From HGM10611 sp964384805 (lineage in GTDB: Bacteria > Bacillota_I > Bacilli_A > ML615J-28 > CAG-313): a stretch of DNA of 5,619 nt. The stretch is from positions 1 to 5,619 of the forward strand of contig CAYLLO010000056.1 of the NCBI GenBank assembly GCA_964384805.1. The letters run 5' to 3'. Positions 1 through 5,619 of the stretch are shown piece after piece (within the stretch, counting starts at the first letter, position 1; each line of letters opens with the position of its first letter). The notes under the pieces were generated by a model that did no database searches, was not told where the DNA came from, and worked only from the letters and a program-made list of their open reading frames with translations. A program made the position numbers and the translations under genes.

Positions 1-279
1 TAAGGTGCTTGATTTTACTGTAGTAGTGCCATAATGTATGAATAAGAGCCCAAACTCGGGTTATATCACATTCTTTTAAAGATTTCAACTTAATTAATAT
101 AGTAAAAATTAAACTAACTTGTCGCATTTATTTGTAATTTTCCAAGTTTCTTATAAACTATTATCCTAATTATTATGCTATTTTTTTCAATAAACGTTTA
201 TAATAACTTATTTTTCACTTATACTATCACACAATAGAGTTTCACTCTTTAGATATTAACCATGCACGTCACACATTTA
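1..279. other. AT-rich intergenic region without a supported gene
   Basis: This stretch holds no complete gene that I can support on either strand. In plus frame 2 the first ten codons are open (KVLDFTVVVP) and end in TAA at 32-34, so the window may start inside the 3' end of a neighbouring plus-strand gene that converges on parC; ten residues are too few to identify it. After that come a weak hairpin at 47-62, a T-run near 181-187, a perfect 12-bp palindrome ATAAACGTTTAT at 190-201, and a small hairpin with arms AGAGT/ACTCT at 236-248. Stop codons are frequent in all frames, and no tRNA-like or riboswitch-like fold was apparent. It is best read as a tail-to-tail spacer, possibly with decayed sequence. 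Confidence 0.6.
47..62 (+). terminator. possible weak terminator hairpin of an upstream plus-strand gene
   Basis: AGCCC (47-51) can pair with GGGTT (58-62) around a six-base loop, with three G-C pairs, one G-U and one A-U when read as plus-strand RNA. On the minus strand the G-U becomes an A-C mismatch, so the plus direction is favoured. It lies 12 bases after a possible stop codon at 32-34. The following sequence (TATATCACATTCTTTT) is only moderately T-rich, so this may be a weak or decayed terminator or chance pairing. Confidence 0.25.
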
Positions 280-312
280 AATAAACCAATGGCATAAAAC
301 CATTGGTTTATT
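280..312 (-). terminator. rho-independent terminator of parE-parC
   Basis: Positions 280-292 and 300-312 form a perfect 13-bp inverted repeat (core AAACCAATGG / CCATTGGTTT) around the seven-base loop 293-299. In the minus-strand transcript the hairpin begins one base after the parC TAA (316-314) and is followed by a T-rich stretch reading TTTATTTAAAT. Position and stem strength make this the likely end of the topoisomerase IV transcript. The plus-strand reading has a poorer U-tract (TTGTTAAATAT), so termination is probably mainly for the minus strand. Confidence 0.82.
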
Positions 313-313
313 G

Positions 314-2788
314 TTAAATATCTAAATCAGCATTATTACGTTGAATAACAATTTCGGTCGGTGTTCCTAATTCACTAGGAACTGTTTTTCGACCATTATC
401 TGCTATTGCAATTCTCAAAATTGTATAATCTAGTGGAACAAAGCCTTTTTCAGCAAAAATATAGCTTTCAAGATCTGAATTAGCATTTTTATGATGAATA
501 ACATTTAGTGCAACTGCTTCGTGCATATTTGATTTTACAACTTTTAGATACATTTTTCCTACATGATTTTTCTTTCCCTTGTTAATTTCTTCTGGACGCA
601 TACGTTTAATATTACCACGATTGGTCGCAAGAATAATTATATCCTTTTCAGTAACATATTTAGCCCCAACAACATAATCATTAGGACGATTTTTTAGTTC
701 AATCGATTTAACTCCAAATGAAGCAGGCTCAATAATACTAATCTCAGAAGCATCATAACGATTCATAAAACCATCCTTAGTTGCAATAACAACTTCAACT
801 TCTTGCCCTGTGCAAATATCGGCACTAACAACTTTATCTCCTTCTCGAAGTTTGGTAGCCTTCAATACTTTTGAATAACGATTAACATCTAATTTATCTA
901 TTTTTATTCGTTTAATTAAACCATTTTTAGTAGCAATTAAAACATATCGGTCTGCAGTAAAATCATTTACTACAGTTGAAAAAATTATTTTTTCATTAGC
1001 TTCCATACCAATTAAAGTACTAATATGATAACCAAAATCTTTGTGTTTTACTTCAGGAATCTTATGAATTGGTAAATATACGTAGTTGCCCAAATCAGTA
1101 AATTGAAGTAATGTATCAGTCGTAGTAGCTTCGTACACTTCACTAATAACATCACCATCTTTAAGTTTTGTCGGTCCATCAACAGCTGCGTAAGCTTTTT
1201 TGCTCATACGTTTAATATAACCATCATGAGAAATAATTAATATTACATCCTCTTGAGCAATTAAGTCCTCTTTTACGTAACTTACTTCTTCAATTTGTTC
1301 TTCTATTTGCGTTTTACGAGGGCAATTAATTTGTTCCTTTGTATCAAGTAATTCATCTTTAATACATTTTAATAAAGCTGCCTCACTTGATAAAATGTTC
1401 TGTAATTTTTTAATTTGACTAGCTAAATCATTTGCTTCAGCTCTTAACTCAAAAATGTCAGTATTAGTTAAACGATATAATTGCAAATTAACAATTGCTT
1501 CTGCTTGTAAATCAGTAAATCCATAGTTTGTAATAATGTTTTCTTTAGCGTCTTTCTTATTTTTAGAATTTCTAATTGTTCTAATTACCGCATCTAATAT
1601 TGATATCATTGAAATTAATCCTTCAACAATATGCAATCTTCTTTGAGCTTTAGAAAGTTCAAAATTACAACGATTAGTAATAACATCTTTTTGATGATCA
1701 ATATAAGCATCTAAAATATCAACAAGTCCCATTAATAATGGACGACTTTTAGATATTGCAACCATATTGTAATTATATGAAGTTTGTAATTCAGTAGTTT
1801 TAAGTAAAAAATTAACAATATATTCTGGATTAACATCTTTACGAACATCTATTACAATTCGCAATCCATTTTTATCAGATTCATCGCGAATTGCTCTTAC
1901 CCCATCTACTTCTTTTAATGTAATTTGATCATTCATTTTGCGGATCATATTAGCTTTGACAACATCAAAAGGAATTTCAGTAACAATAATTTTATGTTCT
2001 GTTTTAGTTGTTTCTATTTCAATCTTTGATTTTACAATAATTTTTCCGCGACCTGTGGCATATGCTTTCTTTATACCATCAATACCTTGAACAATCCCCC
2101 CAGTCGGAAAATCTGGACCTTTAACAATTTTTAGCAAATCATCTAAAGTGCAATTTTTATTTTCAATACGATAAATAACCGCATCAATTATTTCTCCTGG
2201 ATTATGCGGTGGAATTTCGGTTGCATATCCCGCTGAAATTCCGTTTGCTCCATTAACTAAAATATTAGGAAATTTAGCTGGTAAAACCGTTGGTTCAATT
2301 TCTTCATCATCAAAATTAGGTACAAATCCAACCGTTTTCTTTTCTAAATCTTTAAGTAATTGTTCAGCATATGTTGATAAACGACACTCAGTATAACGCA
2401 TTGCCGCTGCTGAGTCACCATCAATACTCCCATTATTACCATGCATATCAATAAGTGGTAGCAACATTTTAAAATCTTGACTCATTCTAACAATCGCATC
2501 ATATACTGATGTATCACCATGAGGATGAAATTTACCAATAACTTCTCCAACAGCACGGGCAGATTTTTTATAGGGTTTGTCCGAAGTCATTTTTAAACGA
2601 TATAATGCATATAAAATACGACGTTGAACAGGTTTTAATCCATCTCGAACATCTGGCAACGCTCGTTCCAAAATAATATATTTTGAATATCTTCCAAAGC
2701 AGTCACCAAAAATATTTTCTAAATCTTCTTGAATTAGAGTTTCTGTTGCAAAACGTTCAATAATACTACTTAAATTTTTACTGCTCAT
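314..2788 (-). CDS. parC: DNA topoisomerase IV subunit A (ParC)
   Basis: This 824-residue protein is the breakage-reunion and DNA-wrapping subunit of topoisomerase IV, the cytoplasmic type IIA enzyme that decatenates daughter chromosomes with ParE. The N-terminal region has the winged-helix core: ALPDVRDGLKPVQRRILYA (43-61), the quinolone-determining segment KFHPHGDTSVYDA (86-98), and the catalytic Arg131-Tyr132 in AAAMRYTE. NPGEI and the IPPHN motif (192-196) follow. Residues about 375-490 are the coiled-coil tower and exit gate (YGFTDLQAEAIVNLQLYRLT). From about 510 on, repeated strand modules such as IKRMSKKAY, NGLIKRIKI, DGFMNRYDA and RGNIKRMRP indicate the C-terminal beta-propeller. No GyrA box (QRRGGRG) is present, and the partner and plsY context support ParC rather than GyrA. 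Length fits the family. The ATG overlaps the end of parE by 11 bp and has a GGAGG 12 bases upstream. It carries Thr93 and Asp97 where many ParC proteins have Ser and Glu. The stop is TAA. Confidence 0.95.
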   Translation of the reverse strand: MSSKNLSSIIERFATETLIQEDLENIFGDCFGRYSKYIILERALPDVRDGLKPVQRRILYALYRLKMTSDKPYKKSARAVGEVIGKFHPHGDTSVYDAIVRMSQDFKMLLPLIDMHGNNGSIDGDSAAAMRYTECRLSTYAEQLLKDLEKKTVGFVPNFDDEEIEPTVLPAKFPNILVNGANGISAGYATEIPPHNPGEIIDAVIYRIENKNCTLDDLLKIVKGPDFPTGGIVQGIDGIKKAYATGRGKIIVKSKIEIETTKTEHKIIVTEIPFDVVKANMIRKMNDQITLKEVDGVRAIRDESDKNGLRIVIDVRKDVNPEYIVNFLLKTTELQTSYNYNMVAISKSRPLLMGLVDILDAYIDHQKDVITNRCNFELSKAQRRLHIVEGLISMISILDAVIRTIRNSKNKKDAKENIITNYGFTDLQAEAIVNLQLYRLTNTDIFELRAEANDLASQIKKLQNILSSEAALLKCIKDELLDTKEQINCPRKTQIEEQIEEVSYVKEDLIAQEDVILIISHDGYIKRMSKKAYAAVDGPTKLKDGDVISEVYEATTTDTLLQFTDLGNYVYLPIHKIPEVKHKDFGYHISTLIGMEANEKIIFSTVVNDFTADRYVLIATKNGLIKRIKIDKLDVNRYSKVLKATKLREGDKVVSADICTGQEVEVVIATKDGFMNRYDASEISIIEPASFGVKSIELKNRPNDYVVGAKYVTEKDIIILATNRGNIKRMRPEEINKGKKNHVGKMYLKVVKSNMHEAVALNVIHHKNANSDLESYIFAEKGFVPLDYTILRIAIADNGRKTVPSELGTPTEIVIQRNNADLDI

Positions 2789-4727
2789 CTTCTGCTAAAT
2801 CCTCCAATACAAAATTATCATCAAACTCAAAAACCACATTATTGTCAATCCACTCACGACGCGGTTCAACATCATCACCCATTAAAACACTTACTCGGTT
2901 ATCCGCACTACTAAAATCACCTATTTTTACTTGGACCAATGTTCTTTTAGCAGGATCCATCGTCGTTTCCCATAATTGATCCGGATTCATTTCTCCTAAT
3001 CCTTTATAACGTTGGATAGTTACATTTTTTTGATTGCCAATTTTCTCACGTAATTCTTCATCACTCCATGCATATTCAACCATATTCTTAGTAGCGATTT
3101 TATAAAGTGGTGGTGTCGCAATGTAAATTTTACCTGCTTCCACTAATTCTGTCATATATCTAAAAAAGAAAGTAAGTAATAAAATTTGGATATGTGCTCC
3201 ATCAGTATCAGCATCAGTCATAATAATGATACGATTATAATTACATTTTGAAATATCAAAATCAGGCCCAAAACCAGCCCCAATTGTTGAAATCATTGTT
3301 AAAATTTCTTCATTTTTTAGTATTTCATCAATTTTTGCTTTCTCAGTGTTTATTACTTTACCTCTTAGTGGTAAAATTGCTTGGAAAGTACGATCTCGAC
3401 CTTGTTTAGCCGACCCACCTGCTGAATCACCTTCGACTAAAAACAATTCATTAAGCTTCGGATTATTAACTTGAACAGGAGTAAGTTTTCCTAAAAGATT
3501 AGTCGGTTTAGAGGTTTTTTGTTTAACCATTCGCACCTCATCACGTGCTTTACGAGCCGCTTCTCTAGCTTTTGAGGCTTTGACAGCATTGTTAATAAGG
3601 TTAGCTGAAATTTCACCTTTTTCCGCAAGAAAAAATTTCACTTTTTCAGTAATTATCATTTCTACCGCATTTCTAGCCTCAGGTGTACCTAATTTGTTTT
3701 TTGTTTGTCCTTCAAATTGCAATAAGTTTTCAGGCACACGAATAGATAGAATTGCTGTCAACCCTTCTCGAATATCAGCACCATCTAAATTAGGATCTTT
3801 ATCTTTTAAGATACCAACCATTCTAGCATGTTCATTAAATGCTCTAGTAAGCGCTGATCTAAATCCTGTTTCATGAGTTCCACCATCACGAGTTCGAATA
3901 TTATTAACAAATGACAATAAGTTTTCATTATATGATTTATTAGTATATTGCATTGATGCTTCAATGTAAATACCACCATATTCACCACTAAAAAAAGTTG
4001 GTTCATGAATTGCTTCTTTCCCAGCAGTTAAACTTTTAACAAACTCAACAATTCCATTTTCATAGTGAAAACTTTCAGCATTACCACTACGCATATCGAT
4101 TAAGTCAATTCGTAATCCCTTAATTAAGTATGCACTTTCTTTAAGTCTAGTTGCAATGGTTTTATAATCAAAAATAGTTGTAGAAAAAACATTTTTATCA
4201 GGTTTAAATTTAATAATTGATCCAGTGCGATTAGTTTTTCCTAACCATTTCACTTTTTCAATCGTTCTTCCGCCGTTTAAATAACGTTGGTAGAAAATTT
4301 TTCCTTCCCGATGAATAGTTACTTCTAAATACTCACTTAAAGCATTAACAACACTAGACCCAACTCCATGTAATCCTCCAGATACTTTATAAGCCCCATT
4401 TCCATCAAATTTTCCACCTGCATGTAGAGTATTAAAAATTACTTGTGGAGTAGGAAGACCATTACTCTTATGATTACCAGTTGGAATACCTCGTCCATTA
4501 TCGGCTATTTCAACACTATTATCTTGATGAATACGAACAACAATATGTGAGCCATATCCGGCTAAAGTTTCATCTATAGCATTGTCAACAATTTCCCACA
4601 CTAAATGATGTAAGCCACGTGAATCGGTAGATCCAATATACATCCCTGGTCTCTTACGAACCGCTTCAAGACCATCTAAGACTTGTATAGACTCTTCATT
4701 GTACTGATTACTAGACATTTTAGCCAT
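2778..4727 (-). CDS. parE: DNA topoisomerase IV subunit B (ParE)
   Basis: This 649-residue protein is the ATPase subunit of topoisomerase IV, which captures and passes a DNA duplex through the ParC-made break. The GHKL ATPase domain is complete: EIVDNAIDE with catalytic Glu45 and Mg-binding Asn49, DNGRGIP (76-82), and the ATP lid GGLHGVGSSVVNALS (117-131). The transducer domain follows, with the QTK loop at 341-343 (Lys343 expected to contact the ATP phosphate). The TOPRIM domain has EGDSAGG (Glu432), PLRGKVINTEKA (453-464) and the metal-binding TDADTDG (Asp505, Asp507). The C-terminal block is RYKGLGEMNPDQLWETTMDP (573-592). GyrB is the main alternative; the GEMN-DQLWETTM form and coupling to parC next to plsY favour ParE. 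The first ATG has AAAAGGAG nine bases upstream; a second Met at residue 4 would be 18 bases away, so the first is preferred. All five Trp codons are TGG. It is the first gene of the parE-parC operon. Confidence 0.95.
   Translation of the reverse strand: MAKMSSNQYNEESIQVLDGLEAVRKRPGMYIGSTDSRGLHHLVWEIVDNAIDETLAGYGSHIVVRIHQDNSVEIADNGRGIPTGNHKSNGLPTPQVIFNTLHAGGKFDGNGAYKVSGGLHGVGSSVVNALSEYLEVTIHREGKIFYQRYLNGGRTIEKVKWLGKTNRTGSIIKFKPDKNVFSTTIFDYKTIATRLKESAYLIKGLRIDLIDMRSGNAESFHYENGIVEFVKSLTAGKEAIHEPTFFSGEYGGIYIEASMQYTNKSYNENLLSFVNNIRTRDGGTHETGFRSALTRAFNEHARMVGILKDKDPNLDGADIREGLTAILSIRVPENLLQFEGQTKNKLGTPEARNAVEMIITEKVKFFLAEKGEISANLINNAVKASKAREAARKARDEVRMVKQKTSKPTNLLGKLTPVQVNNPKLNELFLVEGDSAGGSAKQGRDRTFQAILPLRGKVINTEKAKIDEILKNEEILTMISTIGAGFGPDFDISKCNYNRIIIMTDADTDGAHIQILLLTFFFRYMTELVEAGKIYIATPPLYKIATKNMVEYAWSDEELREKIGNQKNVTIQRYKGLGEMNPDQLWETTMDPAKRTLVQVKIGDFSSADNRVSVLMGDDVEPRREWIDNNVVFEFDDNFVLEDLAEDEQ
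2801..2805 (-). promoter_or_regulatory. parC ribosome binding site inside parE
   Basis: On the minus strand the sequence reads GGAGG, twelve bases before the parC ATG, and it is built from parE codons for Leu641-Glu642-Asp643. The spacing is somewhat long. With the 11-bp gene overlap it suggests that parC translation is coupled to parE or helped by ribosomes finishing parE. The coupling is inferred. Confidence 0.7.
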
Positions 4728-4736
4728 ATTTTTCTA

Positions 4737-4744
4737 CTCCTTTT
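4737..4744 (-). promoter_or_regulatory. parE ribosome binding site
   Basis: The minus strand reads AAAAGGAG, a good Shine-Dalgarno match, followed by nine bases to the ATG at 4727. This spacing selects the first ATG over the in-frame ATG three codons later. Confidence 0.85.
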
Positions 4745-4760
4745 GTTATCCTTTTTATTT

Positions 4761-4789
4761 ATTATAACATAATTGTTATTTTTATGCAA
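4761..4789 (-). promoter_or_regulatory. parE-parC promoter
   Basis: Read on the minus strand, TTGCAT (4789-4784) lies 17 bases before TATAAT (4766-4761), and the -10 is preceded by TGT, giving the perfect extended -10 TGTTATAAT. Transcription would start near 4754, leaving a leader of about 27 bases that contains the Shine-Dalgarno. The -35 matches the consensus TTG only, so the extended -10 probably does most of the work. A dyad ATAACA-N4-TGTTAT (4764-4779) overlaps the -10 and spacer. The promoter is predicted from sequence only. Confidence 0.7.
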
Positions 4790-4838
4790 ATATTTTCATT
4801 ACTTTTATTATTTTAATACATCATAAAAAAGCCTTTTA

Positions 4839-4868
4839 ATGGAATTTTTAAATATAAAATGTTATAAT
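4839..4868 (+). promoter_or_regulatory. plsY promoter with extended -10
   Basis: TGTTATAAT at 4860-4868 is a perfect extended -10 (TATAAT at 4863-4868). A weak -35 candidate, ATGGAA, lies at 4839-4844 with an 18-base spacer. The predicted start is near 4875, giving a short leader with an AGGAG site. The -10 forms part of the exact palindrome TGTTAT-A-ATAACA at 4860-4872. The same nine-base -10 occurs, inverted, in the parE promoter. Confidence 0.7.
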
Positions 4869-4883
4869 AACAATAGTTAAATT

Positions 4884-4888
4884 AGGAG
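4884..4888 (+). promoter_or_regulatory. plsY ribosome binding site
   Basis: AGGAG ends nine bases before the ATG at 4898, at usual spacing and with no competing in-frame start nearby, so it fixes the plsY start. Confidence 0.8.
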
Positions 4889-4897
4889 TGATATCAA

Positions 4898-5539
4898 ATG
4901 TCTGAAATTATAGTTGAAATACTATTATTAATTATCTCATATTTATTCGGATCAATCCCTAATGCCTTAATAATTAGCAAATTATGTAAGGGCATTGACA
5001 TTCGTGAATATGGTAGTAAAAATATGGGGGCCACTAACACTTTTAGAGTACTTGGCCTTAAATATGGTTTATTAGTTTTCTTTTTAGATGCCCTAAAAGC
5101 AAGCGTTATCATTATTCTTTTTAAAGTAGGAATTTTTAGTTTAGACAAATATTACCATATTCCCTTAATAACTTATGGTATTATGGCTATTATCGGACAT
5201 CTTTTTCCCGTTTTTGCAAATTTCAAAGGAGGAAAGGGAGTGGCCTGTTCAGCGGGACTCATTTGTAGTTATGCACCTTTAATTGCCATCCCCACTTTAC
5301 TTACTTTTTTAATTGTCGTTATCTTTACCAAATATGTTTCTTTAGGATCAATTATAGCTGTCATATCCGCTTTGTTATTTTCATTTATAATTCCAATTTT
5401 AAAAAGCGAGCCATTGGATATACCATTAATTATTGCAGTTGGTGTCGTATGTATTATTTTTATTATTTCTCATCGTAAAAACATTATTAGATTAATAAAT
5501 CATGAAGAATCTAAAATATCTTTTAACAAACAAAAATAA
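4898..5539 (+). CDS. plsY: glycerol-3-phosphate acyltransferase PlsY
   Basis: This 213-residue polytopic membrane protein is recognised as PlsY, which transfers the acyl group from acyl-phosphate (made by PlsX in this pathway) to glycerol-3-phosphate, giving lysophosphatidic acid for phospholipid synthesis. Three family motifs are visible in order: REYGSKNMGATNTFR (36-50) with the conserved Ser and Arg, FKGGKGVA (109-116), the glycine-rich phosphate-binding loop, and HRKNIIRL (192-199) near the C-terminus. Hydrophobic stretches at about 3-24, 53-78, 88-106, 118-144, 147-168 and 174-191 fit a multi-spanning protein, and length is normal for the family. Motif 3 usually ends in a Gly-x-Glu pattern; here the aligned residues are His202-Glu203-Glu204, so the glycine is replaced. 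The gene has its own promoter and terminator and is divergent from parE, as in other Bacillota-type genomes. The stop is TAA. Confidence 0.94.
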   Translation: MSEIIVEILLLIISYLFGSIPNALIISKLCKGIDIREYGSKNMGATNTFRVLGLKYGLLVFFLDALKASVIIILFKVGIFSLDKYYHIPLITYGIMAIIGHLFPVFANFKGGKGVACSAGLICSYAPLIAIPTLLTFLIVVIFTKYVSLGSIIAVISALLFSFIIPILKSEPLDIPLIIAVGVVCIIFIISHRKNIIRLINHEESKISFNKQK

Positions 5540-5562
5540 CTCACAAATATGAGTTATTTTTT
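5532..5562 (+). terminator. rho-independent terminator of plsY, possibly bidirectional
   Basis: Positions 5532-5543 and 5550-5561 form a perfect 12-bp stem around the loop CAAATA, and a run of six Ts ends at 5562. The left arm includes the plsY stop codon (5537-5539), so the hairpin forms right at the end of translation. Only three stem pairs are G-C. Because the left arm starts with an A-run (T-run on the other strand), it could also stop a minus-strand transcript arriving from the right. Confidence 0.8.
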
Positions 5563-5577
5563 ACAGTAATGTAAAGA

Positions 5578-5615
5578 ATTCTGGGTAAAATGTTAGCTGT
5601 CAAATATTCTGGGTA
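5578..5615. repeat. direct repeat ATTCTGGGTA at the window edge
   Basis: ATTCTGGGTA occurs at 5578-5587 and again at 5606-5615, a 28-bp period, with unrelated sequence between. No reading frame of note covers it within the window. Closely spaced copies just beyond a terminator could be regulatory binding sites or the end of an insertion sequence or integrated phage. The window ends four bases later, so the repeat may continue. Confidence 0.5.
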
Positions 5616-5619
5616 TTTA

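Larger units (their letters stand above)
4759..4870. repeat. 12-bp inverted repeat joining the two divergent promoters
   Basis: TTATTATAACAT at 4759-4770 is the exact reverse complement of ATGTTATAATAA at 4859-4870, with 88 bases between the arms. Each arm contains the extended -10 of one divergent promoter. The hexamer TGTTAT or its complement occurs five times in this spacer: 4744-4749, 4764-4769, 4774-4779, 4860-4865 and 4867-4872. The repeat may simply reflect two similar promoters, or it may mark binding sites for a shared regulator. Confidence 0.55.

Noticed and set aside
38..79. Short plus-strand frame from ATG at 38 (13 codons)
   Set aside because: It has no Shine-Dalgarno, runs through the hairpin at 47-62, and is short enough to be chance.
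236..248. Hairpin AGAGT-TTC-ACTCT as a second terminator
   Set aside because: Only five pairs with a three-base loop and no proper T-run in either direction; the strong hairpin at 280-312 already explains termination.
224..295. Minus-strand 23-codon frame from ATG at 295 if TGA is read as Trp
   Set aside because: It overlaps the parC terminator, needs four TGA codons read as Trp in a window whose genes use none, and has no ribosome site of its own.
3580..3876. 98-codon plus-strand open frame
   Set aside because: It lies fully antisense within parE, in its conserved transducer region, has no visible ribosome site, and its protein resembles nothing known; it is a shadow of parE.
3806..4006. 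66-codon minus-strand open frame
   Set aside because: It is an out-of-frame reading of parE, which has intact family motifs across the same bases.
314..4727. Assignment as gyrA-gyrB
   Set aside because: The A subunit lacks the GyrA box, the B subunit has the ParE-type GEMN-DQLWETTM block, and the B-before-A overlapping order next to plsY matches topoisomerase IV.
4894..5148. 84-codon minus-strand open frame over the plsY start
   Set aside because: It is antisense to plsY, whose promoter, ribosome site and motif 1 occupy the same stretch; no independent support.
5560..5591. Plus-strand promoter with TTTACA as -35 and TAAAAT as -10
   Set aside because: The spacer would be 20 bases, outside the useful range, and no extended -10 is present.
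1..5619. CRISPR array, tRNA, rRNA or riboswitch
   Set aside because: No regularly repeated spacer units, cloverleaf-like arms or conserved riboswitch cores were seen in the short intergenic stretches.

Overview
The window is a compact piece of a very AT-rich bacterial chromosome (roughly 30% GC by eye, not computed). It carries three complete housekeeping genes: parC and parE, the two subunits of DNA topoisomerase IV, on the minus strand, and plsY, the membrane acyl-phosphate:glycerol-3-phosphate acyltransferase, on the plus strand. The divergent order plsY | parE-parC is known from Bacillota and their wall-less relatives. The strong A/T bias, all-TAA stops and an Asp at the second quinolone-determining position of ParC suggest a Mollicutes-like organism, possibly related to Spiroplasma, but the genus is inference. 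All five Trp codons are TGG and none is TGA, so the window does not show use of the mycoplasma code.

Layout. Positions 1-279 hold no gene I can support. There may be the last ten codons of a plus-strand gene (stop at 32-34), followed by a weak hairpin, then AT-rich spacer. A strong hairpin at 280-312 begins one base after the parC stop and probably terminates the parE-parC transcript. parC (314-2788) and parE (2778-4727) overlap by 11 bp, with parE first in transcription, and the parC Shine-Dalgarno lies inside the last codons of parE. The 170-bp divergent spacer 4728-4897 contains two back-to-back promoters. Both have the same perfect extended -10, TGTTATAAT, so the spacer carries a 12-bp inverted repeat. 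plsY (4898-5539) ends in a hairpin terminator that includes its own stop codon. The right edge (5563-5619) is non-coding and has a 10-bp direct repeat at a 28-bp period, which could be a mobile-element end.

How the genes work together. ParE supplies the ATPase and TOPRIM parts and ParC the breakage-reunion and DNA-wrapping parts of one A2B2 enzyme that decatenates daughter chromosomes. Co-transcription and overlap suit equal production of the subunits. PlsY makes lysophosphatidic acid for membrane phospholipids, so the divergent pair places membrane synthesis next to chromosome segregation; any co-regulation is only a hypothesis.

I found no evidence of a new biological system. The points worth a second look are the repeated promoter motif, the Thr/Asp pair in the ParC quinolone region, a substituted motif-3 glycine in PlsY, and the repeats at the right edge.
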